Shown: positions 53,770 through 62,098 of the stretch, in pieces | Layout of the letters: each line of letters opens with the position of its first letter | Position numbering within the stretch: position 1 is the stretch's first letter | NCBI GenBank assembly: GCA_046349315.1 | Contig: JAXMCQ010000006.1 | Coordinates: 62,001-126,000, forward strand | Length of the DNA stretch: 64,000 bases | DNA from: JAEUMG01 sp046349315 | GTDB taxonomy: Bacteria > Pseudomonadota > Alphaproteobacteria > Rhizobiales > Aestuariivirgaceae | Reading direction: 5' to 3' | The notes under the pieces: model-generated | Seen by the model: only the letters and a program-made list of their open reading frames with translations | The model's database searches: none | What the model was told of the DNA's origin: nothing | Position numbers and translations under genes: made by a program

Positions 53770-54465
53770 TCATTGAAGCTTCATCATGTCGAGAAGCTCC
53801 TGCGTCGAGACCACGTGGCAATAGATCATGTTGATGATCTCGAGTTCTTTTTCGTGCAGTGCGTCCGACCCTGCCGCACAGCAATCCTCGACGACGACCA
53901 CGTCGAAGCTTTCATCGGCGAGCGAGCGCACCGTCGACGAGATGCACTGATCGGTGAATATCCCGGCACAAACGACATGCTTGATGCCGAGATTATGAAG
54001 GATGAGCCGGAGGTTCGTCCCGGTCAGTGCCGAGTCCGTCGTCTTGGTCACGACGATCTCGTCGTCTTTTGCCGCTAGTGCCGGCACGAGCTGAGACGGT
54101 GCCCCACGCATCGGCAGGAGCAGATTGTTCCAGCCGGGCTTCTTCTGGCTGAGCGACCGCTCGCGCCCATCCAGCGTCTGGGTCGCGATCCGCGCGAAGA
54201 GGCATTCGAGGCCGTTCTTGCGAAACCGATGGAGCAGGATTGAGATGTTGGGGATCACCACGCTGTTCATGCGGTGATGAAACGGTGTCCAGGCGTCGTG
54301 CTGGCGCCGCTCTTCTGCCGAGAGCCCTGCCGGGTCCGGGCGGCTCAGATAGGTGTTCTGGACGTCGATGACGAGCAGGGCAGTCTGGTGCCATGGCAGG
54401 CTGAGGTCGGCCGGTTCCGGCGCCCCGTCATAATAGATCGAGCGGAATCTGGTCTTCCAGCTCAT
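53770..54465 (-). CDS. Cysteine hydrolase (isochorismatase family)
   Basis: 231 residues with the Asp-Lys-Cys triad in family context: TALLVIDVQNTYLSRPDP (Asp), EIVVTKTTDSALTGTNL (Lys) and HVVCAGIFTDQCISSTVRSL (Cys). Members hydrolyse amides (nicotinamide, biuret, N-carbamoyl compounds) or isochorismate. It is upstream of the ABC operon by 141 bases and divergent from the sugar operon at 54559, so it probably processes a compound imported by the transporter. Confidence 0.87.
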   Translation of the reverse strand: MSWKTRFRSIYYDGAPEPADLSLPWHQTALLVIDVQNTYLSRPDPAGLSAEERRQHDAWTPFHHRMNSVVIPNISILLHRFRKNGLECLFARIATQTLDGRERSLSQKKPGWNNLLLPMRGAPSQLVPALAAKDDEIVVTKTTDSALTGTNLRLILHNLGIKHVVCAGIFTDQCISSTVRSLADESFDVVVVEDCCAAGSDALHEKELEIINMIYCHVVSTQELLDMMKLQ

Positions 54466-54502
54466 TCAGCGTCCCTTGCCATCGGATAAAGCTTGCAAGA
54501 TG

Positions 54503-54546
54503 AATGTTGTTTATGCAACAGAATTCTTGTTGGTAAGTACAACATT
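54503..54546. promoter_or_regulatory. Nested dyads in the divergent promoter, candidate DeoR operator
   Basis: AATGTTGT (54503-54510) and ACAACATT (54539-54546) are perfect inverted arms. Inside lie further GTTG/CAAC half-sites around the palindrome AGAATTCT. It sits 12 bases before the first gene of the operon encoding a DeoR/GlpR regulator, and 37 bases from the start of the divergent hydrolase gene. Confidence 0.55.
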
Positions 54547-54558
54547 GAAGGCAGCCCG

Positions 54559-55233
54559 ATGGATTTCATCTTCATGCTCACGAACAAGGACCGCACCGTC
54601 CCCAATTGCCTGGAGGTGATGGCGCAGATCGCCGATCTCGGGCTGACGCATGTGGGGTTCAAGGATGTGGGCGTCGATCTCCCCACGCTGAAGCAGCTCG
54701 CGGCAGCCATCCGCAAATCCGGGGCAACGTCCTATGTCGAAGTCGTCAGCACGACGCCCGAGACCATCCGCCAGTCGATCGCGGCCGCTGCCGAATTGGG
54801 TGTCGACCGCGTGCTTGGTGGTCAGGACATCGCCTTTGCCCAGGAGAATTTCGGCTCGCGCAGTATCGGCTATTACCCCTTTCCGGGGCGCCCGGAAGGC
54901 CATCCGACGAAGCTCGGCGGCAGCCAGAAGGACATCGAGGATGATTGCACCCGGGCCATGGAGCAAGGCTGCCCGGGTGTCGATCTCCTCGCCTATCGTG
55001 CGGTTGAAGAAGACCCATTGAAGCTCATTCGCGCCGCGCGCCGCGGCCTTGGTCCCGAGGGCTATCTGATCGTCGCCGGCAGCATCGACTCGACCGACCG
55101 CATCCGGGCCGTGGCCGATGCCGGCGCCGATGCTTTCACCATCGGTTCGGCCATTTTCGAGGAGAGCTTTGCACCTGGCGTGAAGGGCGTGCGGGGGCAG
55201 TGCGAGGCGGTGGTCAAAGCCCTGGGCCACTGA
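54559..55233 (+). CDS. TIM-barrel protein of unknown function, sugar operon
   Basis: 224 residues from ATG 54559 (AAGG upstream; an earlier ATG at 54493 lies across the operator). Beta/alpha-barrel features include repeated strand ends LTHVGFKDVG, SYVEVVSTTPETI, DRVLGGQDIA, and a phosphate-binding-like C-terminal AGADAFTIGSAIFEESF. It resembles HisA/KDPG-aldolase-type barrels. The enzymatic step is unknown, but the neighbours (dehydrogenase, phosphatase, kinase) suggest an aldolase or epimerase on a sugar phosphate. Confidence 0.75.
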   Translation: MDFIFMLTNKDRTVPNCLEVMAQIADLGLTHVGFKDVGVDLPTLKQLAAAIRKSGATSYVEVVSTTPETIRQSIAAAAELGVDRVLGGQDIAFAQENFGSRSIGYYPFPGRPEGHPTKLGGSQKDIEDDCTRAMEQGCPGVDLLAYRAVEEDPLKLIRAARRGLGPEGYLIVAGSIDSTDRIRAVADAGADAFTIGSAIFEESFAPGVKGVRGQCEAVVKALGH

Positions 55234-55235
55234 TC

Positions 55236-56531
55236 ATGGATATGATCGGCGAATTGCTCGCCGGCCGGTTGCGCGATGTGCAGAGCGGCGAAACCTTGCG
55301 TGTCCCGGTCAAACGCGTGGTGATCGAGAAGAGCCTGGCGGGAAGCGAAGCCGACCTGATTGCCGGCCTCAACTTGCCGCCGCCTTATGCGGTGGTCTCA
55401 GACTTCAACACCCATGAGGCATTGGGCCGGGGCGTCGAAGCGGCGCTCGCCCGTCACGGCATAATCTCTGTCCGTTTGCCCGGCCGTCCGCAGCCCGACG
55501 AGGAGACGGCAGCAAAGGTGATGGCGGCGGGGGCCAAGGCTGGGAGCTACGTCGCCGTCGGCTCCGGCACGATCAACGATCTGGCGAAGTTCTCCGCCGC
55601 GCAGCAGGGCAAGCGCTGCGCCGTCTTTGCGACCGCACCCTCCATGAACGGATACACGTCGGTCAATGTCGCGATCACCATGGGCGGCCACAAGAAGTCG
55701 CTGCCCGCGGTCGCGCCGGAGGGCGTGTTCTGCGACCTGTCGGTCCTTGCCGCTGCCCCGGTGCGGCTCATTCGCGCCGGCTTCGGCGATGCGATCTGCC
55801 GCAGCACTGCACAGGCCGATTGGTACATGGCGCATCGGCTGCGCGGCTCAAACTATCGCGCGATGCCATTCTCGCTCTTCGCGAAGCTCGAGGATGAGAT
55901 GGTCGATGGTGCAGATGCACTGACCAGAGGGGACCCGGGGGCGGTTGAAGCTCTCACGCGCGTTCTGCTTCTTTCCGGCTTCGGCATGGCGATTTGCGGG
56001 GGAAGCTACCCGGCAAGCCAGGGCGAGCATCTCATCAGCCACTATGTTGAGATGCTGGGGAGCCATAATGATGACGCCCCCATGCATGGCGAGCAGATTG
56101 CGGTCACCACGCTTGTCATGGCGCGGTTGCAAGAGGAGCTTCTGGCAGGTCCACCGCCGCGCCTGAAGGCGAGTTCTGTAACGCTCGCCGAACTCGCCTC
56201 CCATTTCGGAGACGAATTAGGCCGCGACTGCATGGTCGAGATCATGCCCAAGCTTCTGAACGACCCGCAAGCCGACGAACTCAATGCCAAGCTGGAGCGG
56301 ATCTGGCCCCCGCTGACCGACGATCTCCGAAAGATGATGCGGCCGGCAAGCGAGATCGCCAACGCGCTCAAGCGCTGCGGCGCGCCGACCACATACGAGC
56401 AACTCGGCCTCTCACGGGGTTTCTTCGCGGACGCGGTTTTGCATGCGCGCGAAATCCGCAACCGCTACACTTTCCTCGATCTGGCGGCCGATTCCCGCCG
56501 GTTGTTGCCCGAGAAATTGATTGATCGATGA
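55236..56531 (+). CDS. sn-glycerol-1-phosphate dehydrogenase-like (AraM/EgsA family)
   Basis: 431 residues from ATG 55236, 2 bases after the previous stop. Iron-alcohol-dehydrogenase superfamily: AVGSGTINDLAKFSAAQQGK (NAD site), FATAPSMNGYTSVNVAITMG and GFGDAICRSTAQADWYMAHR. Metal ligands are likely in GGSYPASQGEHLISHYVEML and APMHGEQIAVTT. AraM reduces dihydroxyacetone phosphate to glycerol-1-phosphate in Bacillus. Here the catabolic neighbours suggest it acts on a related polyol phosphate. Confidence 0.85.
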   Translation: MDMIGELLAGRLRDVQSGETLRVPVKRVVIEKSLAGSEADLIAGLNLPPPYAVVSDFNTHEALGRGVEAALARHGIISVRLPGRPQPDEETAAKVMAAGAKAGSYVAVGSGTINDLAKFSAAQQGKRCAVFATAPSMNGYTSVNVAITMGGHKKSLPAVAPEGVFCDLSVLAAAPVRLIRAGFGDAICRSTAQADWYMAHRLRGSNYRAMPFSLFAKLEDEMVDGADALTRGDPGAVEALTRVLLLSGFGMAICGGSYPASQGEHLISHYVEMLGSHNDDAPMHGEQIAVTTLVMARLQEELLAGPPPRLKASSVTLAELASHFGDELGRDCMVEIMPKLLNDPQADELNAKLERIWPPLTDDLRKMMRPASEIANALKRCGAPTTYEQLGLSRGFFADAVLHAREIRNRYTFLDLAADSRRLLPEKLIDR

Positions 56532-57340
56532 CCGACCTGATCCCCATTGAGGAATGTCCGCAAAAGACGCTCAAAGCCGTCAAGGCGGTGCTGACCGACA
56601 TCGATGACACGCTGTCATTGCACGGCCGGATTCCGGCCGAGGCCTATGCGTCGCTTGAAGCCTTGCGCGAAGCGGGATTGGCGGTCGTACCGATCACCGG
56701 GAGGCCGGCAGGATGGTGCGATCATATCGCGCGCATGTGGCCTGTCGACGGCGTGGTTGGTGAGAACGGAGCGTTCTACTTCCGCTATGATGCCAAGCGC
56801 CGAAAGATGGAGCGCATCTACGCCCAATCGGCCACCGAGCGCCGTGCCAATCTCGATCGCCTGTGGAAGGTCGCGCATCAGGTCCTGAAGGATTTCCCGG
56901 GAACGGCGATTGCCTCGGATCAAGCTTATCGCGAGATCGATGTGGCGATCGATTTTTGTGAGGACGTTCCGCCTTTGCCGCTCGCCACCGCGGAAAGGAT
57001 CAAGGAGGCGTTCGAGGCCGAAGGCGCCACGGCCAAGATCAGCTCGATCCACGTCAATGCCTGGTACGGCGATCACGACAAGCTCTCGATGTCGAAGCGC
57101 TTCCTCTCAGAAGTCTGCGGGATCGATGCCGACCGCGAACGCGAGCGCATTATCTATGCCGGCGACTCGCCGAATGATTCACCGATGTATGCCTATTTCC
57201 CGAATGGGGTCGGCGTTGCCAATATCAACGGCTATCTGAAGCTCATGAAGCATCTGCCGCGTTATGTTACGGAAGCGGAAGGTGGATATGGCTTCGCGGA
57301 ACTTGCACAGGTCATTCTGGATGCGCGCGCCGGGGGATAA
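56528..57340 (+). CDS. HAD-superfamily phosphatase (Cof/IIB-like)
   Basis: 270 residues whose ATG overlaps the preceding stop as ATGA. HAD motifs: I VLTDIDDTLSLHGRIP, II VVPITGRPAGWCDHI, III around the Lys of KLSMSKRFLSEVCG, and IV IIYAGDSPNDSPMYAYFPN. The C2-type cap is like Cof or sucrose-phosphatase-type enzymes. It likely removes phosphate from a pathway intermediate. In the operon it precedes the regulator, overlapping it by 20 bases. Confidence 0.87.
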   Translation: MTDLIPIEECPQKTLKAVKAVLTDIDDTLSLHGRIPAEAYASLEALREAGLAVVPITGRPAGWCDHIARMWPVDGVVGENGAFYFRYDAKRRKMERIYAQSATERRANLDRLWKVAHQVLKDFPGTAIASDQAYREIDVAIDFCEDVPPLPLATAERIKEAFEAEGATAKISSIHVNAWYGDHDKLSMSKRFLSEVCGIDADRERERIIYAGDSPNDSPMYAYFPNGVGVANINGYLKLMKHLPRYVTEAEGGYGFAELAQVILDARAGG

Positions 57341-58127
57341 GGTCTCGAAGCGCTCGCGGCACGAGCGCATCGTCGCGCGCCTCGCCAATGACGTCGCGGT
57401 GCGCATCTCGGCGCTTGCGGAAGAGTTCCAGGTCACGACGGAGACCATCCGACGCGACCTCGACGAACTCTCGGACCGTGGCCTGATATCGCGGACCTAT
57501 GGCGGTGCTGCGCCGCGCTCGTTGATCGGCGAGCCGGGCGTCATGCTGCGGGCGCAGGCGAATGTCGCCGAGCGGCAGCGCATCGCGCTCGCCGCCGCTG
57601 GCCTGGTGAAGCCCGGAGATGTCATCATGATCGATGCCGGTTCGACGACGGCGTTCTTTGCCGCCGAGCTTGCAAAGTCAGCGCATCCCTTGACGGCGAT
57701 TACCAATTCGCTCGGCGTCGCACGGGCGCTGGGCACTTCCGAAGCGATCACCATTCTTCTTTGTCCGGGTGAATTCCGAATGACCGAGGACGCCGCCTTC
57801 GGGCCGGAGACCTTAGCCTTCCTCGACCGCTACCATGCCGATGCGGCCTTCTTCGGAGCAGGGGGCTTCGCCGAGGAGCAGGTCACCGATGCCGATGCCG
57901 CCGGCGTGTGGGTCAAGCGCAAGATGCTGGAGCGCTCCGAACGCGCCTGCCTTCTCGCCGATCACAGCAAGGCCGGACAAAGGCAGTTTTCAGTCGTCTG
58001 TGCTACCGCTGAGCTCGACGTTTTGGTGACGGGCCGGCCGCTCGACGCCGACCTTCAAGCGGCGCTCGCAGGCGCCAATGTGATGGTCCAGTTTGCTCCG
58101 GATGATGCGGTCGGCGCCGCGGCATGA
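57321..58127 (+). CDS. DeoR/GlpR-family transcriptional regulator
   Basis: 268 residues from ATG 57321, inside the end of the phosphatase gene. N-terminal DeoR helix-turn-helix: RHERIVARLANDVAVRISAL, EEFQVTTETIRRDLDELSDR, TYGGAAPR. The C-terminal sugar-phosphate sensor is VIMIDAGSTTAFFAAELAKS, ITNSLGVARAL and ACLLADHSKAGQ. It probably represses this operon until a phosphorylated sugar binds; the nested dyads at 54503-54546 are the candidate operator. Confidence 0.9.
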   Translation: MRAPGDKVSKRSRHERIVARLANDVAVRISALAEEFQVTTETIRRDLDELSDRGLISRTYGGAAPRSLIGEPGVMLRAQANVAERQRIALAAAGLVKPGDVIMIDAGSTTAFFAAELAKSAHPLTAITNSLGVARALGTSEAITILLCPGEFRMTEDAAFGPETLAFLDRYHADAAFFGAGGFAEEQVTDADAAGVWVKRKMLERSERACLLADHSKAGQRQFSVVCATAELDVLVTGRPLDADLQAALAGANVMVQFAPDDAVGAAA

Positions 58128-59572
58128 TCCTCGGCGTCGATATCGGGACGCAAAGCCTCAAGGCCGTAATTCTCACGCCCGACCTCGAGGTACTTGGCCA
58201 GCACGCCATCGCCTACCAGCCTGAATTTCCGCAGCCGGGCTGGGCTCAACAAGACCCGAAATTGTGGGAGGATGCCCTACGACCGGCGATCGAGGGTGCT
58301 CTGCGCTTGGCGGGCTGCAATGCTGCGCATGTCAGAGCGCTCGGCATAGCGGGCCAGCTCGATGGCTGCGTCCCGGTCGACCGCGAGGGTCTTCCGCTGC
58401 ATCCTTGTCTCATCTGGATGGACCGGCGCGCGGAAGGCGAGCTTGCCGGTATCGATGCCCGCCTCATCCAGGAGCGCTGCGGGCTGGTGCTCGACGCGAC
58501 GCATCTTGCCGCGAAAATCCGATGGCTGAAGCGCCATGTTCCCGCCGTCCGCGAGGCGGCGTGTTTCCACGTTCCCGTTTCCTATGCGGTCTCACGGCTC
58601 TCCGGCAGGCACGTGATCGATCACGCGACCGCGTCGACGAGCATGGTGTTCGGGCTCGCAACCCAAGATTACGATGATGATCTTCTAAAGCTGTTCGGAA
58701 TTGCGCGATCGGAATTGCCGGAGCCGGCTCCGGCGCAGCAGCTCGCCGGCGGCTTGACGGAAACGGGTCACGCGCTGACCGGTCTTCGGATCGGAATTCC
58801 GGTTGCCGTCGGAACAGGCGATGACTTCGCCTCGACTCTCGGGGCTGGTCTTGCCACGCCGGGCCGGCTGATCGACGTGCTGGGCACCGCCGAGGTCGTC
58901 GGCGCGCTTCATCCCTCTTTGGTCATCGACAAGGCAAGTCTTGTCGAGACGCATGCCTTTCCGGGTGGCCTCTATTTCGTGGAAAATCCGGGTTGGCTGT
59001 CCGGCGGTGCGGTGGCCTGGTTCCGCCAAGTGTTCGGGCTTGCCGATTTTGCGCGCCTCGATGCGGAAGCGGCTTCAACCCCGCCGGGTGCCGATGGTGT
59101 CACTTTCGTTCCAGCGCTTTCCGGCGCGATGGCTCCGGAATGGATCGCCTCGGCGCGCGGCGCTTTCTACGGACTGACGCCCAGCCATGGCCGCGGTCAC
59201 ATGGCTCGCGCGGTCCTCGAGGGAACCGCGTTTGCGATGCGCGACGTGCTCGAAAGGGTGCGGAAATTGGGTCTCCCCATCGATGCCATCCGGTGCGTTG
59301 GAGGTGGCGCAAAAAGCGCGTTTTGGACGCAAATGAGGGCCGATTTGACGGGATTTCCTGTCGAAATCGCGCGTCATGTAGACACCTCCCCCATCGGTGC
59401 GGCTATGCTGGCAAGTGTCGCCGCCGGGTTTACGTCTGATCTGGGCCAGTCGGCTGCGAAGCTGAATGAGGGGCTCAAGATCGTGCATCCGGATCCATCG
59501 AAAGAACCCGCCTATGATGCGGCCTATGAGAAATATCATCAGCTCTTCAAGCACTTAAGGCCGCTCTTTTGA
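58124..59572 (+). CDS. FGGY-family carbohydrate kinase (xylulokinase-like)
   Basis: 482 residues; the ATG overlaps the regulator stop (ATGA). FGGY N-domain: MILGVDIGTQSLKAVILTPD, WAQQDPKLWEDALRPAIEGA. The putative catalytic Asp lies in VAVGTGDDFASTLGAGLATP, and the ATP-binding C-domain has RCVGGGAKSAFWTQMRADLT. It phosphorylates a ketose or polyol with ATP. The substrate is not deducible from motif alone; the glycerol-1-phosphate-dehydrogenase-like partner argues for an uncommon polyol or sugar acid. Confidence 0.87.
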   Translation: MILGVDIGTQSLKAVILTPDLEVLGQHAIAYQPEFPQPGWAQQDPKLWEDALRPAIEGALRLAGCNAAHVRALGIAGQLDGCVPVDREGLPLHPCLIWMDRRAEGELAGIDARLIQERCGLVLDATHLAAKIRWLKRHVPAVREAACFHVPVSYAVSRLSGRHVIDHATASTSMVFGLATQDYDDDLLKLFGIARSELPEPAPAQQLAGGLTETGHALTGLRIGIPVAVGTGDDFASTLGAGLATPGRLIDVLGTAEVVGALHPSLVIDKASLVETHAFPGGLYFVENPGWLSGGAVAWFRQVFGLADFARLDAEAASTPPGADGVTFVPALSGAMAPEWIASARGAFYGLTPSHGRGHMARAVLEGTAFAMRDVLERVRKLGLPIDAIRCVGGGAKSAFWTQMRADLTGFPVEIARHVDTSPIGAAMLASVAAGFTSDLGQSAAKLNEGLKIVHPDPSKEPAYDAAYEKYHQLFKHLRPLF

Positions 59573-60585
59573 GAGCGACATTAATCGGTTTGCTGGCCGG
59601 GTTCACCGGCGGATGGATATTCTACCTCCTCGATATTCCCGCCCCGTGGCTTGCCGGCAGCATGGTCGGAACCGTCATTGCCGTTTTCGCGGGCGCCAAG
59701 TTCGACCTGCCGAACTGGCTCAAGGTCACCGCCTTCATTCTCCTCGGCATTCAAACCGGAACGAGTGTCAGCTGGGATACGATCGAGCGCGCCTGGCAGT
59801 GGCCGATCAGCATCGCTTTCTTGACCCTCACGATGATCGCGGTGACCTGGGTCGGCTATGTCTTCTATGTCAAGAAAGCGGGTTGGGATCGCGCCACCGC
59901 CTTCTTTGCGAGTCTTCCGGGTGCCCTTGCACTGGTGTTGATGCTTGCGGACAGCTCCAAGGCGGATATGCGCCGGGTGACGATTTCCCAGTGCATTCGC
60001 CTGTTCTTTCTCGTTGCCGCGCTGCCTGCGGTGATTGAGTTTCTTTCCCCGCCGCATGTTCTGGTTGTTCTTCCCGCGCCCGGAAGCACGAGGGATGTCG
60101 CGATCCTGATCATTGCCTCTGCCGCCGCTGCATTGGTGCTGGAGCGCCTCAAGGTGCCCGCTGGCCTCATCTTGGGGTCGGCGCTCGTCAGCGCAGTCCT
60201 CGGGCTGACGGGGATCGTGCAGGGTGGGGCACCGCAAGGGTTGCTCATCGTCTCCAACGTAGTGCTCGGCGTCATGATCGGGGCGCGATTTGCCCATTTC
60301 AGTTTTGCCGAACTCAAGCAGTCGCTGGCGGACGGATTTTCCTGCTTTGCCATCGCGCTCGCCGTGTCGTCCGCCGGGGCCGCGATCACTGCGGTTGTGG
60401 CAGGTCTTCCCTTTGCGCTGACGCTTCTGGCCTTTGCCCCGGGCGGCCTCGAAGCGATGACCATCATGTCCTTCGCGCTCGATCTTGACCCTGCCTATGT
60501 CGCGGCGCATCAGGTGGTGCGATATGTGGCGATCTGCCTGTTTTTGCCGCCTCTGGTGACGATTTTTCTCCGCCGAAACGCCTAA
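59569..60585 (+). CDS. AbrB-family membrane protein (transporter-like)
   Basis: 338 residues starting at TTG 59569, which overlaps the kinase stop as TTGA. About ten membrane spans in two similar halves: PAPWLAGSMVGTVIAVFAGA and PAGLILGSALVSAVLGLTG are the paired glycine-rich blocks. The C-terminal block is LAFAPGGLEAMTIMSFALDL. The AbrB/'ammonia monooxygenase-like' family is uncharacterised and is distinct from the DNA-binding AbrB. Its coupling to the kinase gene suggests export or import of a pathway metabolite. Confidence 0.82.
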   Translation: MRATLIGLLAGFTGGWIFYLLDIPAPWLAGSMVGTVIAVFAGAKFDLPNWLKVTAFILLGIQTGTSVSWDTIERAWQWPISIAFLTLTMIAVTWVGYVFYVKKAGWDRATAFFASLPGALALVLMLADSSKADMRRVTISQCIRLFFLVAALPAVIEFLSPPHVLVVLPAPGSTRDVAILIIASAAAALVLERLKVPAGLILGSALVSAVLGLTGIVQGGAPQGLLIVSNVVLGVMIGARFAHFSFAELKQSLADGFSCFAIALAVSSAGAAITAVVAGLPFALTLLAFAPGGLEAMTIMSFALDLDPAYVAAHQVVRYVAICLFLPPLVTIFLRRNA

Positions 60586-60630
60586 ATCCGTCGCCCCGCT
60601 TCTGCCGCAAAGCGGTCCTCTAACGCGACC

Positions 60631-61344
60631 ATGGAAATCCCAACAATTTCGAAGCCGATGCGCGATCTGATCGTGCAGGTGCTGGCGACCGTCATGATCC
60701 CGCTGACGATTGCGGGAACCGGTCTCTACTACACACGCTGGCAGCAAAACCTGAACGATCTGAAGACGATGATCGACCTGGTCAGCGATCAGAGCGCGGA
60801 CCGGCGCAAATACGGCGTTGCAATGTTCGAGTATCTCCTGAAGAACGACAAGGTGCCGGTTGAATTCGTCGCGGCACAGCTCGACTACGCCAATTCTTCA
60901 TCCGACAAGGACCTGCTGCCGCTCATGGAGGGAGCGTTGATGAAGGCGTCGCTCGAAAACCCCTCGGTTGCGGAAACCTTCCGGCTGGCCCTCGACCGCC
61001 TGCCCAGCCGGCTGTTCGTACATGTTCTCAATGACAATCAGGCGGAATGCGTGCGCAAGGTATTCGGCTCCTTCAAGGACATCGACCGCGGTAATATCGC
61101 CGTTCCGTCAATTATCGAGGCGACCTGGGGCGGGACCGATCACGAGTTGCGGGTTCTCCAGGAAAGCGACCTGCAGCGTGCCCGAGACCTCGTGAACGTT
61201 TTCAACGGGACGGGTCTGCACGTCAAACTAGTCGATCTCTCCCAAAGCTGGGCCGGCGCCAAAAAAGTGCGGCCGAACACGATGGAATTGTGGCTCGGGA
61301 CGGGCGCGCTGCCGGCGATGTGCACGGCCACGGCCGCCAACTAG
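60631..61344 (+). CDS. Hypothetical protein with N-terminal membrane anchor
   Basis: 237 residues, one N-terminal membrane span (DLIVQVLATVMIPLTIAGTG), then a soluble helical part (HEAT-like, around SDKDLLPLMEGALMKASLEN) and a C-terminal domain HELRVLQESDLQRARDLVNV. I do not recognise a family. It starts 45 bases after the AbrB gene on the same strand and may be independent. Confidence 0.65.
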   Translation: MEIPTISKPMRDLIVQVLATVMIPLTIAGTGLYYTRWQQNLNDLKTMIDLVSDQSADRRKYGVAMFEYLLKNDKVPVEFVAAQLDYANSSSDKDLLPLMEGALMKASLENPSVAETFRLALDRLPSRLFVHVLNDNQAECVRKVFGSFKDIDRGNIAVPSIIEATWGGTDHELRVLQESDLQRARDLVNVFNGTGLHVKLVDLSQSWAGAKKVRPNTMELWLGTGALPAMCTATAAN

Positions 61345-61440
61345 GCTTTGGCACCAACCCTGCATTAACTGTAGCAACCGGCTCAAAGAGGCCAGTGGGC
61401 GGCGCAATGTGACACAAGATGTGTCGGTTGGAGGGGATTT

Positions 61441-61989
61441 GTGTCCGACGCCAATACAGCTTCAAAATACCCCTCAAGCGACCCCGACCTGACCAACCTT
61501 CTACGCCTCGCCCGAATTGCCGAAGCGGCTCACTTCGACGCGGCTTTGGACATCCGGGACGCCAAGACCCTGCGACTCCAGGTGCTGAAGGACGATCTGG
61601 CACCAATTCTTGCCGCTAATGCCGAGGCGGGCAGGGCCTTTGACCTTTCCCTGGTTCCGGGCGAGCCGCCCAAGCTGTGGATAGATCTGATAACTGCAGT
61701 GGTGATGGAGCCCGATCCTCGCACGTACAGGTTGATCCGGGATACTCATAGCGGACGTGAAACCGTTTCCGAGACCGCTAGCCGGCCGGAGATGGTCGAG
61801 CAGATCAAGATCCATATGGCGCATCAATTGGTGGCCCGCGAACGCCGGATGGCGGCTGTTCCCCCGCCAAAGGCCGGGGTGAGGGGTCACTCCAGTGCCG
61901 CCCTGATCCTCGCGTGGCTGTCCGGATTTTCTATCGGCGTTCTTGCCTTGTTCATGATCGGAATCATGTTCAACCGCGCCCAGTGGTAA
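61441..61989 (+). CDS. Hypothetical protein with C-terminal membrane span
   Basis: 182 residues from GTG 61441, which has GGAGGGG upstream. A soluble helical N-terminal part (TNLLRLARIAEAAHFDAALD, LWIDLITAVVMEPDPRTYRL) is followed by one C-terminal span (AALILAWLSGFSIGVLALFM). It looks tail-anchored with the bulk in the cytoplasm. Not assigned to a family. Confidence 0.65.
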   Translation: MSDANTASKYPSSDPDLTNLLRLARIAEAAHFDAALDIRDAKTLRLQVLKDDLAPILAANAEAGRAFDLSLVPGEPPKLWIDLITAVVMEPDPRTYRLIRDTHSGRETVSETASRPEMVEQIKIHMAHQLVARERRMAAVPPPKAGVRGHSSAALILAWLSGFSIGVLALFMIGIMFNRAQW

Positions 61990-62098
61990 TCCCTGGGGAA
62001 GGTAACATTCTGAAACACCATTTGATTTTGTGCGCTGCGGTGCCGGCTTTAGCTATTTGGTGAGGGCTGAGTCGTTTTTTCGCAGGGCTTAGAGCAGA

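Noticed and set aside
59569..60585. Reading the AbrB-family protein as a DNA-binding transition-state regulator
   Set aside because: The sequence is a multi-span membrane protein; the shared name refers to an unrelated family.
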